DNA of 41,720 bases, taken from positions 16,891 through 58,610 of the forward strand of contig NZ_BLAE01000067.1 in the NCBI RefSeq assembly GCF_009687865.1, in the 5' to 3' direction. Below are positions 1 through 7,588 of this stretch, piece by piece. Within the stretch, counting starts at the first letter, position 1. Each line of letters opens with the position of its first letter. The translations under genes and the position numbers were made by a program. Below the pieces are notes generated by a model, which searched no databases, was not told the origin of the DNA, and was given only the letters and a program-made list of their open reading frames with translations. Source of the stretch: Acrocarpospora macrocephala (GTDB lineage: Bacteria; Actinomycetota; Actinomycetes; Streptosporangiales; Streptosporangiaceae).

Positions 1-127
1 AAACCACGCGGATCAAGCCACCGCTTCATTCGAGCGACCATGGCGATGACGGGGTCGGGCGGAGCCCGAGGGAACGAAGGGGCTGAGTGGGTGGGGAGAA
101 CCAGGCCTGGCAATCCCCACGTACCAC

Positions 128-1603
128 TCAGGCTTCTCGGTGACCCTCGAAACGCATCGTTCTGGACACACCGATGCGGACGGTGGTGCCGGGGACTATG
201 GGGACTGGCTCGTTGGGGGGAATGTCGTAGTAGTTGGGGTCGCCCGGGGGTTGGATTTGGGTGCCGTTGACGGAGCCGAGGTCGACCAGGGTGACGTCCC
301 AGCCCTCCAGGGCCACGCGGAGGTGGCGGCGGGAGACCGAGCCGTCGGGGCTGGTGACCCTGGCCGGGCGAGCCTGTCCCGCCTGAACCTCGGACGCGCG
401 TTCCGGATCCCGGCCGAGAATGTAGTCGGAGTCCAGCCGCAACGCGAGCCCATCGTCAAGCAGCAACACCCCGAGCGCGGGCCGGGTCCCCTTGTACGGC
501 ACCAGCGTGCTCTGCACCAAAGGCACCCCGCACACCGCGCAGTACGGCACCCGCGGATCGTTGAAGTGGTCGTTCTTGCAGTCCACCCCATGCACCATCG
601 GCCCGGCCTCACGGTCCGGCGTGGCGTCCAGCTGGGTGCTCTCGCTCACGTCCCCGGTCCGGGTGACCGACCCGGCCTGGTGCCCGTTGGCCTGCCGGTG
701 ACTCTCATCCCTGGTCGCCACCGGCATCGGCTCCTCCATGGGGGAGGGCTGCGGACCGGTCGGCATGGGCGGCGGCATCGGCGGATTGCCCTGGGGCATC
801 GGCTGCGGCATGGGCGGAGGCGGCGGCAGGGGATGCGGCTGCGGCCCGGACGGATGCCCGAGCGGACCGGGCTGCCCGGGCGGACCCGGCGGCATCGGGG
901 GCGGACTCGGCGGCATCGGCGGCGGGCCGGGAGGCATGGGCGGCGGCCCTGGAGGCATCGGCGGCGGCATCGGCGGCCCCCCATACGGGGGCACGACGGG
1001 CTCGCGGGGCGCGATCGGCTCATGCGGCAGGATCGACTGGGCCGGTCCGGACTGGCCGGACTGAGAGGGCTGCGGCGGGTACGGATGACCAGGACCAGGC
1101 GGCACCGGCCGGTGCACGGTGTGACCCGGCGAAGTGAAGTCGATCTCCACTCCCGCGCCCGCCACCACGCCACCGTCCAAGCGCGCATACGGGCTCGACG
1201 CCCCAGAACCCGGCAGGCGGAGCTCCACCTTGGTCACCGGCCCGTTGACCAGCCGATCGGTCCACGTCAGCGAATCCTGGCCCGACAACATCACGTCGCC
1301 GTCCGGACCGCCGAGCACGGACGCCATGGCCGCCCCGCACACCAGGACCGCCACCCCGCCACCGGCGGAACCGGCCACCGCGCAGGCGATCGGATCCCCG
1401 TTCATGGAACGGGCCAGCACCTGGGCCACCCGGCGAGCCAGCACCCGCCCGTCACCCCCCGTGCCCGCAGTCTCCCGCAGCGCGTCGAGCAACTCCTCCA
1501 CCACCGGGCCCGCGGGACCGCAGACCAGCAGCAACCCATTGAAGTGGGCCACCACGCCTTCACCCGGAAGCGGACGGACAACCCCCGCGCCCTGATCCGT
1601 CAC
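128..1603 (-). CDS. FHA-domain protein with proline-rich linker and zinc-ribbon-like segment
   Basis: Putative phosphothreonine-reading adaptor of 491 aa. The C-terminal 90 or so residues are a forkhead-associated domain with the expected GR (LGRDPE), SRRH and NGT motifs. Just before it is a Cys-x12-Cys-x2-Cys segment (CKNDH...YCAVCG) that may bind zinc. Roughly residues 158-290 are a low-complexity run of Met-Pro-Pro and Gly-Pro-Pro repeats. The N-terminal 150 residues form a globular domain I do not recognise. FHA domains bind phosphothreonine on Ser/Thr-kinase substrates (family knowledge); the partner here is unknown. I chose GTG 1603 because a GGAGG-type Shine-Dalgarno lies just upstream; GTG 1630 would add nine residues but has no visible site. 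No membrane segment or signal peptide is evident. Confidence 0.85.
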   Translation of the reverse strand: MTDQGAGVVRPLPGEGVVAHFNGLLLVCGPAGPVVEELLDALRETAGTGGDGRVLARRVAQVLARSMNGDPIACAVAGSAGGGVAVLVCGAAMASVLGGPDGDVMLSGQDSLTWTDRLVNGPVTKVELRLPGSGASSPYARLDGGVVAGAGVEIDFTSPGHTVHRPVPPGPGHPYPPQPSQSGQSGPAQSILPHEPIAPREPVVPPYGGPPMPPPMPPGPPPMPPGPPPMPPSPPPMPPGPPGQPGPLGHPSGPQPHPLPPPPPMPQPMPQGNPPMPPPMPTGPQPSPMEEPMPVATRDESHRQANGHQAGSVTRTGDVSESTQLDATPDREAGPMVHGVDCKNDHFNDPRVPYCAVCGVPLVQSTLVPYKGTRPALGVLLLDDGLALRLDSDYILGRDPERASEVQAGQARPARVTSPDGSVSRRHLRVALEGWDVTLVDLGSVNGTQIQPPGDPNYYDIPPNEPVPIVPGTTVRIGVSRTMRFEGHREA

Positions 1604-1880
1604 AGACCTCTCCCTCCCCGCACGCGCCACCTGTCCGGCGGCGCCGACATCACACCGCGTCGACGAGTCCTCAAACGTGGCAAATAGAACACTCCTGATC
1701 AGCTGACCAGAACACTAGTGGCGGAACGCCAGTAAGACGAGTGGGACAAATGGGTTCGGCATGCCACCACACCCACCACCACGCCAGCCCGCGTCACCTA
1801 CCGGTCACCTCGCGTCCACATCCCCAACGAGCCCGCATCGCGCCACGAGCACGAGCCCGCGCCCCGACGCCCCTTGCGGT

Positions 1881-2435
1881 CGCGCCCGAAGCCCGTACCC
1901 GAGGCGAAGCCATTGCCGTCACACCCGAAGCCCGTACCCGAGGCGAAGCCTTTGGCGACGCGCCCGGAACTCCACACCCCCCGCTGAAGCCCTGGTTGTA
2001 GCGCCACGAGCTCAAACCCTGGGTGAAACGCTCTTCGGCACGCTCGAAGCTCATGCCCCGGCGAAGCTCGGCAACCGACCAACCCGCGTCCGCTCCCGCC
2101 TCCACTCGTCGGCGCGCCCAAAGCGCGTACCTCGGTGAACCCTTTGGCGTCACGCCCGAAGCCTGTACCCGAGGCGAAGCCATTGCCGTCACGCCCGAAG
2201 CCCGTACCCGAGGCGAAGCCTTTGGCGTCGCGCCCGGAACTCCACACCCCCCGCTGAAGCCCTGGTTGTGGCGCCACGAGCTCAAACCCTGGGTGAAACG
2301 CTCTTCGGCACGCTCGAAGCTCGTGCCCCGGCGAAGCTCGGGAACGGACCAACCCGCGTCCGCTCCCGCCTCCACTTGTTGGCGCGCCCAAAGCGCGTGC
2401 CTCGGTGAGGTCCCTGTTGTCGCGCCGGAGTTCAT
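1881..2435. repeat. 39-bp tandem repeat array with 270-bp higher-order duplication
   Basis: The 828-base gap between the FHA and protease genes is mostly repeat. A 270-bp block at 1881-2150 is repeated almost exactly at 2151-2420. Inside each block about seven degenerate units of 38-40 bp can be read, with a CGAAGCYC core at 1888, 1927, 1967, 2007, 2046 and 2120. A last partial unit (GCGCCGGAGTTCATACCCC, 2422-2440) runs over the stop codon of the protease gene. Because 270 is a multiple of three, a 213-codon minus-strand frame stays open across the array, but all frames are fairly open and coding evidence is weak. The 1604-1880 stretch upstream holds a small inverted repeat (TGGCG-GAA-CGCCA) and nothing else I can name. 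Confidence 0.85.
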
Positions 2436-3550
2436 ACCCCGGTGAAGACCTTGTTGACGTCGGCGGTGACGAGGACGCCGTAGATCTCGCCGCCTCGCTC
2501 GACCAGCAGGTACTCCCCCGCCGGGTTGCCGCGCATGGCGTCGATGAGCGGTTCGCCCTCCAGGTCGGCGCCCAGCACTAACGCCGGTTCCAGACTACGC
2601 GCGACCGCGCCCGCGGTGACCCAGGGGCGGCGCTGCTCGGGGGTGGCGTTGACGGCGGCCTCGTTCACGATCGCGGTCGGCCGTCCCTCGTGGTCGACCA
2701 CCACGATCGCGCCGGCGCCGGTCTCGCGCGCGCGGCGCAGGGCCTCCGCCAGGGGGACCTCGGCGGTGACCGGGAGCGCGCGGCGGGCCAGGGTTCTGGC
2801 CCGGACCTGGGGTAGCCGGGAGCGGACTTTGGCCACGCGCAGCGACTGGGAGGCGCCGATCCAGATGAAGGAGGCCAGCACCATCGACCAGAGCACCGTG
2901 GTGAAGTCCGGATCCTGCCCGGCCATCAGGGGCAGGATCAGCTGGGACAGCACCAGTGCCACGGCCAGCACGCGGCCCACCCAGGCGGCGGCGACCGTGC
3001 CGGAGTTGGGGCTGCTGGTGGCCTTCCAGACGCCCGCGCGGAGCATCCTGCCGCCGTCCAGGGGCAGGCCTGGCAGCAGGTTGAAGATGCCGACGATCAG
3101 GTTCGAGAACCACAGCATGAAGACCAGGACGCCGGCCACCGAGTTGCCGTCCATCACGCGGTCGGCCAGGAAGAACACCCCGGCCAGGCCGAGCGAGGCC
3201 ATCGGCCCGGCGAACGAGACGAGGAACTCCTTGCCGGGGGTGTCCGGCTCCTTCTCGATCTCGGAGACGCCGCCCAGCAGGTAGAGCGTGATCCGTTTGA
3301 CCGGCAGGCCGTAGGCCTTGGCGACTACGCAGTGCGCGAGTTCGTGCAGCAGCACCGACACATAGAGCAGCACGGCGAACATCAGCGCGATGCCATACTG
3401 CGCGAGGTCGGAGAACTCCGGCAGTCGATCACCCACCTGCGGCTTGAAGCTGATCGTGATGAACGCGGCGACGATCAGCCACGTCGGCGACACGTACACC
3501 GGGATGCCGAACGGCCGCCCCATGCGCAGCCCCGGAGATGGTGTGCTCAT
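2432..3550 (-). CDS. Site-2 protease family (M50) intramembrane zinc metalloprotease with CBS domains
   Basis: Polytopic membrane protease of 372 aa. The zinc motif HELAH is at residues 69-73 and the third ligand, in GLPLDGGRML, is Asp165. Hydrophobic segments fill residues 20-240; the C-terminal 120 residues look like a degenerate CBS pair (TAIVNEAAVN, YGVLVTADV), which in such proteases may sense nucleotides (family knowledge). The role is probably cleavage of membrane-bound regulators; the substrate is unknown. ATG 3550 has an AAGGAAGGGG ribosome site and a TAGGAT -10 box upstream. The final codons are made of repeat-like DNA, and the stop overlaps an ATG (ATGA) opening the repetitive frame downstream. 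From memory, the pairing with a RecB-like gene next door is common in actinobacteria. Confidence 0.93.
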   Translation of the reverse strand: MSTPSPGLRMGRPFGIPVYVSPTWLIVAAFITISFKPQVGDRLPEFSDLAQYGIALMFAVLLYVSVLLHELAHCVVAKAYGLPVKRITLYLLGGVSEIEKEPDTPGKEFLVSFAGPMASLGLAGVFFLADRVMDGNSVAGVLVFMLWFSNLIVGIFNLLPGLPLDGGRMLRAGVWKATSSPNSGTVAAAWVGRVLAVALVLSQLILPLMAGQDPDFTTVLWSMVLASFIWIGASQSLRVAKVRSRLPQVRARTLARRALPVTAEVPLAEALRRARETGAGAIVVVDHEGRPTAIVNEAAVNATPEQRRPWVTAGAVARSLEPALVLGADLEGEPLIDAMRGNPAGEYLLVERGGEIYGVLVTADVNKVFTGV

Positions 3551-3579
3551 AGTGGTGGTGTTCCCCTTCCTTGGCGTCG

Positions 3580-3585
3580 ATCCTA
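3580..3585 (-). promoter_or_regulatory. Candidate -10 box of the M50 protease gene
   Basis: Minus-strand TAGGAT fits the actinobacterial TANNNT -10 pattern. It would give a leader of about 22 bases carrying the AAGGAAGGGG ribosome-binding site. The hexamer 17 bases further upstream (GTCGCA) is a poor -35. Confidence 0.4.
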
Positions 3586-3690
3586 CGCTCCGCCAGCCGA
3601 TATGCGACGCCCCGCAATCATGACCTCCACCAGACCGCCCTCACGGTGCGGAACACCGGCCCCACCAACCACACGCCGACGACGCCGCCA

Positions 3691-3783
3691 GGACGGTACG
3701 CGTTCCAGGGGCTAGGCGAGGCCGGGCCGCGCATCCTGGCGGAGGCGCGGGAGCAAACCGGGCTGCCGATCATGACCGAGGTA
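3691..3783 (+). pseudogene. Remnant of a class-I (AroF-like) DAHP synthase gene
   Basis: This frame reads [18 protein letters not shown] followed by [11 protein letters not shown]. From memory, this matches the family segment that follows the RGGAxKPRTSP motif in actinobacterial 3-deoxy-7-phosphoheptulonate synthases ([14 protein letters not shown]...ETGLPIVTEV). About 30 codons remain; no flanking parts of the enzyme are recognisable. The last ten codons (TGLPIMTEV) fall within the 87-bp unit duplicated just downstream, so the gene scrap was captured by, or seeded, the repeat. It lies in the divergent gap between two functional genes and cannot encode an enzyme. Confidence 0.6.
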
Positions 3784-3930
3784 AGGCGATCGGGCCGCTC
3801 GGTGTACGCCAAATCCCCGCCGATCCACCACGGACAGAAGCCGACCGGGCTGCCGATCATGACCGAGGTAAGGCGATCGGGCTGCTCGATGCACGCCGGA
3901 TCCCCGCCGATCCACCACGGACAGAAGCCG
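3757..3930. repeat. Two tandem copies of an 87-bp unit
   Basis: The block beginning CCGGGCTGCCGATCATGACC (3757) recurs 87 bases later with few changes, ending in CCACGGACAGAAGCCGACCG in both copies. The unit is 29 codons long, so reading frames stay open through it ([13 protein letters not shown] on plus), but there is no ribosome site or sign of a real gene. The first copy starts inside the DAHP-synthase remnant. Confidence 0.85.
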
Positions 3931-4243
3931 ACCGGAGTCCGGGGCTGACGATACGGCCGGGGTCCGGTCAGCGCTTACCCGACCACGCGGCCCGAGAACC
4001 GGCCACCGACGCGGCCCGAGAACGGCCAGCGCGTAGCCGACATGCGGGCCGGGGTCGGCGGTGCAAGCGGGGTTCTGTCGGTCGGAGTCCGGGCCTGACG
4101 ATACGGCCGGGGTCCGGTCAGCGTGTACTCGACCCCGCGGCCCGAGAACCGGCCAGTGTGTACCCGACGCGGCCCGAGAACGGGCCAGCGCGTAGCCGAC
4201 ATGCGGTCGGGATCGGCGGTGCTGGCGGGGTTCTGTCAGTCGG
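3931..4243. repeat. Two tandem copies of a ~150-bp unit, with inner CGCGGCCCGAGAAC repeats
   Basis: CTGACGATACGGCCGGGGTC occurs at 3945 and again at 4095, exactly 150 bases apart, and the similarity continues to about 4243 with a small insertion in copy two. Within each copy CGCGGCCCGAGAAC appears twice. The array ends seven bases before the -10 box of the nuclease gene, so it forms that gene's upstream promoter region. With the neighbouring repeat it accounts for most of the 711-base divergent gap; no other gene is visible there. Confidence 0.8.
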
Positions 4244-4249
4244 GTGGCC

Positions 4250-4255
4250 TACAGT
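4250..4255 (+). promoter_or_regulatory. Candidate -10 box for a leaderless transcript of the nuclease gene
   Basis: TACAGT (TANNNT) is followed by six bases and then ATG 4262, the spacing expected when transcription starts at the initiation codon. There is no Shine-Dalgarno sequence before that ATG, which supports leaderless translation. No convincing -35 is seen. Confidence 0.5.
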
Positions 4256-4261
4256 CTGGGC

Positions 4262-5122
4262 ATGACCCTGACCGAGGAGCGCGCGATCATCGGGGCGCTT
4301 TCCCCCTCTCGTGCCGGCGATTTCATGACATGCCCGCTGCTTTACAGGTTCAGGGTGATCGATCAGCTGCCGGAGAAGCCGTCGGCGGCGGCCGTGCGGG
4401 GCACGCTGGTGCACGCCGTGCTGGAGCGGTTGTACGACCTGCCCGCCGAGGGGCGGACGGTCGTGGCGGCGCAGGAGTTGCTGGAACCGCAGTGGCGGCG
4501 GCTGCTGGCCGAGGAGCCGGAGTATGGCGCGCTGTTCGCCGACGACGGCGAGCGGGACGGGTGGCTGGAGCAGGCGCGGGGGATGCTCGGGCGGTATTTC
4601 ACGCTGGAGGATCCGCGGCGGCTCGAACCGGCCGAGCGTGAGCTCTACGTGGAGGCCGTGCTGGACAGCGGGCTGATGCTGCGCGGGTATATCGATCGGC
4701 TTGACGTGGCGCCCACCGGCGAGGTGCGGGTGGTCGACTACAAGACCGGGAGCGCGCCGGGGCCCGACTTCGAGGCCAAGGCGCTGTTCCAGATGAAGTT
4801 CTACGCGCTGGTGTTGTGGCGGCAGCAGGGCAGCGTGCCGCGCATGCTCCAGCTGATGTATCTGGGCAACGGCGAGGTGCTGCGCTACCTGCCCGACGAA
4901 GCCGACCTGCGGGCGACCGAGCGCAAGGTCCAGGCCCTCTGGGAGGCCATCGACCGCTCGCTGCGCACCCGCGAATGGCGGGCCCGCCGCTCCCGGCTCT
5001 GCGACTGGTGCGACCACCAGGCCCTCTGCCCCGAGTTCGGCGGCACCCCACCCCCGGTCCCCGACCGGGAACCCCGCCCATCCCGCCGCCTCCCCCGCAG
5101 AGCCGCCACCGACGAACTCTGA
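4262..5122 (+). CDS. RecB/PD-(D/E)XK family nuclease with probable Fe-S cluster
   Basis: 286-aa single-domain RecB/Cas4-like nuclease. The signature runs in order: His in RGTLVHAVLERL (about residue 52), Asp145 in GYIDRLD, and Asp159-x-Lys161 in VVDYKTG. Four cysteines, one near residue 24 (FMTCPLLYRF) and three at the C terminus (LCDWCDHQALCPEF), match the AddB/Cas4-type arrangement that holds a [4Fe-4S] cluster clamping the nuclease fold. It probably acts as an exonuclease in DNA repair, but no helicase partner is adjacent. ATG 4262 is preferred to GTG 4244 because a -10 box sits exactly for a leaderless start there. No Cas genes or CRISPR repeats are nearby, so a Cas4 role is unlikely. Confidence 0.9.
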   Translation: MTLTEERAIIGALSPSRAGDFMTCPLLYRFRVIDQLPEKPSAAAVRGTLVHAVLERLYDLPAEGRTVVAAQELLEPQWRRLLAEEPEYGALFADDGERDGWLEQARGMLGRYFTLEDPRRLEPAERELYVEAVLDSGLMLRGYIDRLDVAPTGEVRVVDYKTGSAPGPDFEAKALFQMKFYALVLWRQQGSVPRMLQLMYLGNGEVLRYLPDEADLRATERKVQALWEAIDRSLRTREWRARRSRLCDWCDHQALCPEFGGTPPPVPDREPRPSRRLPRRAATDEL

Positions 5123-5133
5123 CGCCCCCACCC

Positions 5134-5481
5134 GAAGACACCGGACCCAAAGCACCCCCGCCCGAAGAGATCGCCCGAAATAGCGCGGGGGTGGGTGCGC
5201 GCATCGTTCGCGGGATCTCGCCGCGAAGACACCGGCATCAAAGGCGCCTCGCCCCGAGACACCGCCCGGTACGGGACTGGCGTGAGTGCGCGCATAATCG
5301 CGGGATGCTGGAAGACACCGGGATCAAAGGTGCTTTGCCCCGCAACACCGCCCGGAACGGGACTGGCGTGAGGGTGCGCATAATCGCGGGATCTCGAAGA
5401 CACCGGGATCAAAGGCGCCTCGCCCCCAGACACCACCCGGACGGGACGGGCGGGAGGGGGCGCATCATTCGTGGGGATGAG
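5134..5481. repeat. Four tandem ~86-bp units, two carrying CATAAT
   Basis: GAAGACACCGG recurs at 5134, 5225, 5311 and 5396 (spacing 91, 86, 85). Units two and three are nearly identical and contain GCGCATAATCGCGGGAT; units one and four have diverged (GCATCGTTCGCGGGAT, GCATCATTCGTGGGGAT). The array fills the 393-base gap between the nuclease stop and the sensor-kinase start. The CATAAT hexamers resemble -10 boxes, but no good -35 is spaced to them. No gene is visible here. Confidence 0.85.
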
Positions 5482-5503
5482 GCAGGAGGGGTGGGGAGCG
5501 GCC

Positions 5504-5509
5504 TAAATT
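5504..5509 (+). promoter_or_regulatory. Candidate -10 box for a leaderless sensor-kinase transcript
   Basis: TAAATT, in an otherwise GC-rich stretch, is followed six bases later by the GTG start at 5516. No Shine-Dalgarno sequence precedes that GTG at normal distance, so a leaderless transcript is likely. No clear -35 is seen. Confidence 0.45.
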
Positions 5510-5515
5510 TGTTGG

Positions 5516-6760
5516 GTGCGTAGCAGCTTGCGGTCCTGGCTCCGGGCTTTTCCCCTGATCGGGGACTCAGTGCTCGCGGTCTCGCTGACGGTGGCGTCCA
5601 CCGTTTTCATCCTGATCACCGACGCCGAGATGATCGCGGAGTGGGACGGGTTCGCGCCGGTCCCGATGCGCGAGCCGAACGCGGGCAGCCTGCTGCTGGC
5701 CGGGGTGATGACGATGTCGGTGGTGCTGCGCCGGCGCTGGCCGTTCGTGTTGCTGCTGGCCGTGGCCGTGCCGCAGTTCGCGCTGGACATGCTGCGTTTC
5801 AACGCGGGTCTGGCCAGCCTGGCGGCGGCCATCCTGCTCTACACGGTGGCCGCTTACCGGGGCCTCGCGCTGAGCGTGGTCGGCGCGGTGTACACGCTGC
5901 TCAGCTATCTGCTCACGGTGGCGCTCACCGACGACCAGTTCGGCTGGGCCGACCATGTCGTGGTGGTGGCCGTGGTCACGCTGTGCTGGGTGCTCGGGCG
6001 GAGCGTGCGGCTGCGCCGGGCGTACCTGGACGAGCTGGTGGATCGGGCGGACCGGCTGGAGCGGGCCAGGGAGGCCGACACCCGGGCGGCGCGAGCGGAG
6101 GAGCGGTCCAGGATCGCGCGGGAGCTGCACGACGTGGTCGCCCACCATGTCAGCGTGATGACCGTGCAGGCGGCCGCGGCGCGCAAGATGCTCGACAAGG
6201 ACCTCCAGGTGGCCGAGGACGCGCTGCTGGCGATCGAGCAGATGGGCCGCACCGCGATGGCGGAGATGCGCAACATCGTCGGCGTGCTGCGCACCGACGG
6301 CCCGGCCGAGCGCGGCCCGCAGCCGGGCATGCACGATCTCCCGTCCTTGGTGGAGCAGATGCGCGAGGCCGGGCTGCGCACCCAGCTCTGGCTGGAGGGC
6401 GAGCAGCTCGACCTGCCGCCGGGCATCGACCTCGCCGCCTACCGCCTGGTCCAGGAGGCGCTCACCAACAGCCTCAGGCACGCGGGGCCCACGGCCAGGG
6501 CCTGGGTGACCGTACGGCAGGAGCCCAGCGAGCTCACCGTGCACGTCGAGGACGACGGCCGCGGGCCCGGTTTCGACCAGCGCCAGCCCGGGAGAGGCAC
6601 GATCCCGGAGCGGAGTCATGGACCGGGTCAGGGGAAAGGGCATGGTTTGGTGGGCATCAAGGAGCGTGTCGCCCTCTATGGTGGAGTCCTGCGGATTGGC
6701 CCGCGCCAGGGGGGCGGGTTCGAGGTCCGCGCCCGGTTCCCCCTCAAGGACAGACGATGA
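5516..6760 (+). CDS. NarL/DesK-type sensor histidine kinase
   Basis: 414-aa membrane sensor kinase of the HisKA_3 class. About five hydrophobic segments in residues 12-165 form a membrane domain with little extracytoplasmic loop, so the signal is probably sensed in or near the membrane. A short coiled coil leads to the dimerisation helix with phospho-acceptor His205 ([16 protein letters not shown]). The ATP-binding domain carries DDGRGPG (Asp346 region) and the [12 protein letters not shown]2 box. It overlaps the next gene by ATGA, so kinase and regulator are co-translated as a pair. The ligand cannot be told from sequence; many actinobacterial DesK-like kinases respond to envelope stress (family knowledge). 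Confidence 0.93.
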   Translation: MRSSLRSWLRAFPLIGDSVLAVSLTVASTVFILITDAEMIAEWDGFAPVPMREPNAGSLLLAGVMTMSVVLRRRWPFVLLLAVAVPQFALDMLRFNAGLASLAAAILLYTVAAYRGLALSVVGAVYTLLSYLLTVALTDDQFGWADHVVVVAVVTLCWVLGRSVRLRRAYLDELVDRADRLERAREADTRAARAEERSRIARELHDVVAHHVSVMTVQAAAARKMLDKDLQVAEDALLAIEQMGRTAMAEMRNIVGVLRTDGPAERGPQPGMHDLPSLVEQMREAGLRTQLWLEGEQLDLPPGIDLAAYRLVQEALTNSLRHAGPTARAWVTVRQEPSELTVHVEDDGRGPGFDQRQPGRGTIPERSHGPGQGKGHGLVGIKERVALYGGVLRIGPRQGGGFEVRARFPLKDRR

Positions 6761-7440
6761 CGATCAGGGTGCTGCTGGTGGACGACCAGCCGCTGCTGCG
6801 CACGGGGTTCCGCTTCATTCTGGAGGCGGAGCAGGACGTCACCGTGGTCGGCGAGGCGGGCGACGGTTCCACCGCGATGGACCAGGCCCGCGCGCTGCTG
6901 CCGGACGTGGTCCTGATGGACATCCGGATGCCGGGCATGGACGGGATCGAGGCGACCCGCCGCATCGTCAGGGAGGCGGCGCCGAGCGCGCACGTCCCCC
7001 GGGTGCTGGTGCTGACCACCTTCGACCTCGACGAGTACATCGTGGAGGCGCTGCGGGCGGGCGCGAGCGGCTTCCTGCTGAAGGACGTGCCGCCGGACGA
7101 GCTGTTGCAGGCCATCCGGGTGGTGGCGGCCGGAGACGCGATCGTGGCCCCCAGCGTCACCCGCCGCCTGCTGGACCGCTTCGCCACCCACCTGCCCACC
7201 GCCCACCAGCAGGCCACCCCGGCCCGCCTGGACCGCCTCACCGAGCGCGAGCTGGAGGTCCTGCGGCTGATCGCGAAGGGCCTCTCCAACGCGGAGATCG
7301 CCCGCGAGCTGGTGGTGAGCGAGACCACAGTCAAGACGCATGTCGGAAATGTACTGACGAAGCTTGCGTTGCGGGATCGGGTGCAGGCGGTCGTCCTCGC
7401 GTACGAGACCGGCCTGATCACACCCGGCGCGCTTCCCTGA
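6757..7440 (+). CDS. NarL/FixJ-family response regulator
   Basis: 227-aa two-domain regulator, the partner of the upstream kinase. The receiver domain begins [14 protein letters not shown], has phospho-acceptor Asp55 in [13 protein letters not shown], and the conserved Lys in FLLKDVPPD. The C-terminal LuxR-type helix-turn-helix ([20 protein letters not shown]) occupies roughly residues 160-220 with the usual [12 protein letters not shown] recognition region. The ATG overlaps the kinase stop by four bases, indicating translational coupling. Phosphorylation should drive dimerisation on DNA; targets are not identifiable here. Confidence 0.95.
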   Translation: MTIRVLLVDDQPLLRTGFRFILEAEQDVTVVGEAGDGSTAMDQARALLPDVVLMDIRMPGMDGIEATRRIVREAAPSAHVPRVLVLTTFDLDEYIVEALRAGASGFLLKDVPPDELLQAIRVVAAGDAIVAPSVTRRLLDRFATHLPTAHQQATPARLDRLTERELEVLRLIAKGLSNAEIARELVVSETTVKTHVGNVLTKLALRDRVQAVVLAYETGLITPGALP

Positions 7441-7449
7441 CGACCGGTG

Positions 7450-7467
7450 CGGGGCTGACCCGCCCCG
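7450..7467 (+). terminator. Weak terminator-like hairpin after the response-regulator gene
   Basis: CGGGGC and GCCCCG pair around a six-base loop, ten bases after the stop codon. There is no T-run, which is usual in high-GC actinobacteria, so function is uncertain. Confidence 0.35.
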
Positions 7468-7588
7468 ACGCCGAGGTCTGATGCCGCCCAGCCAACAGAC
7501 AGGGCGCGCACGTTTGCCAATTTTTGGTCGTGGGTCTCCCCGTAGCCGGTAAGGAGTGTTTGGGGGGCGTGCGTCTGGTCGCGAGGGG

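Noticed and set aside
3712-3918. Minus-strand small gene through the 87-bp repeat
   Set aside because: The frame is open only because the unit is a multiple of three; there is no ribosome site, family motif or codon bias.
5225-5470. Tandem promoters at each CATAAT in the 86-bp array
   Set aside because: No -35 hexamer is consistently spaced, so the AT core was kept as a repeat feature, not called a promoter.
1881-5481. CRISPR array
   Set aside because: Repeats are contiguous and degenerate with no unique spacers, and no cas genes accompany the RecB-like nuclease.
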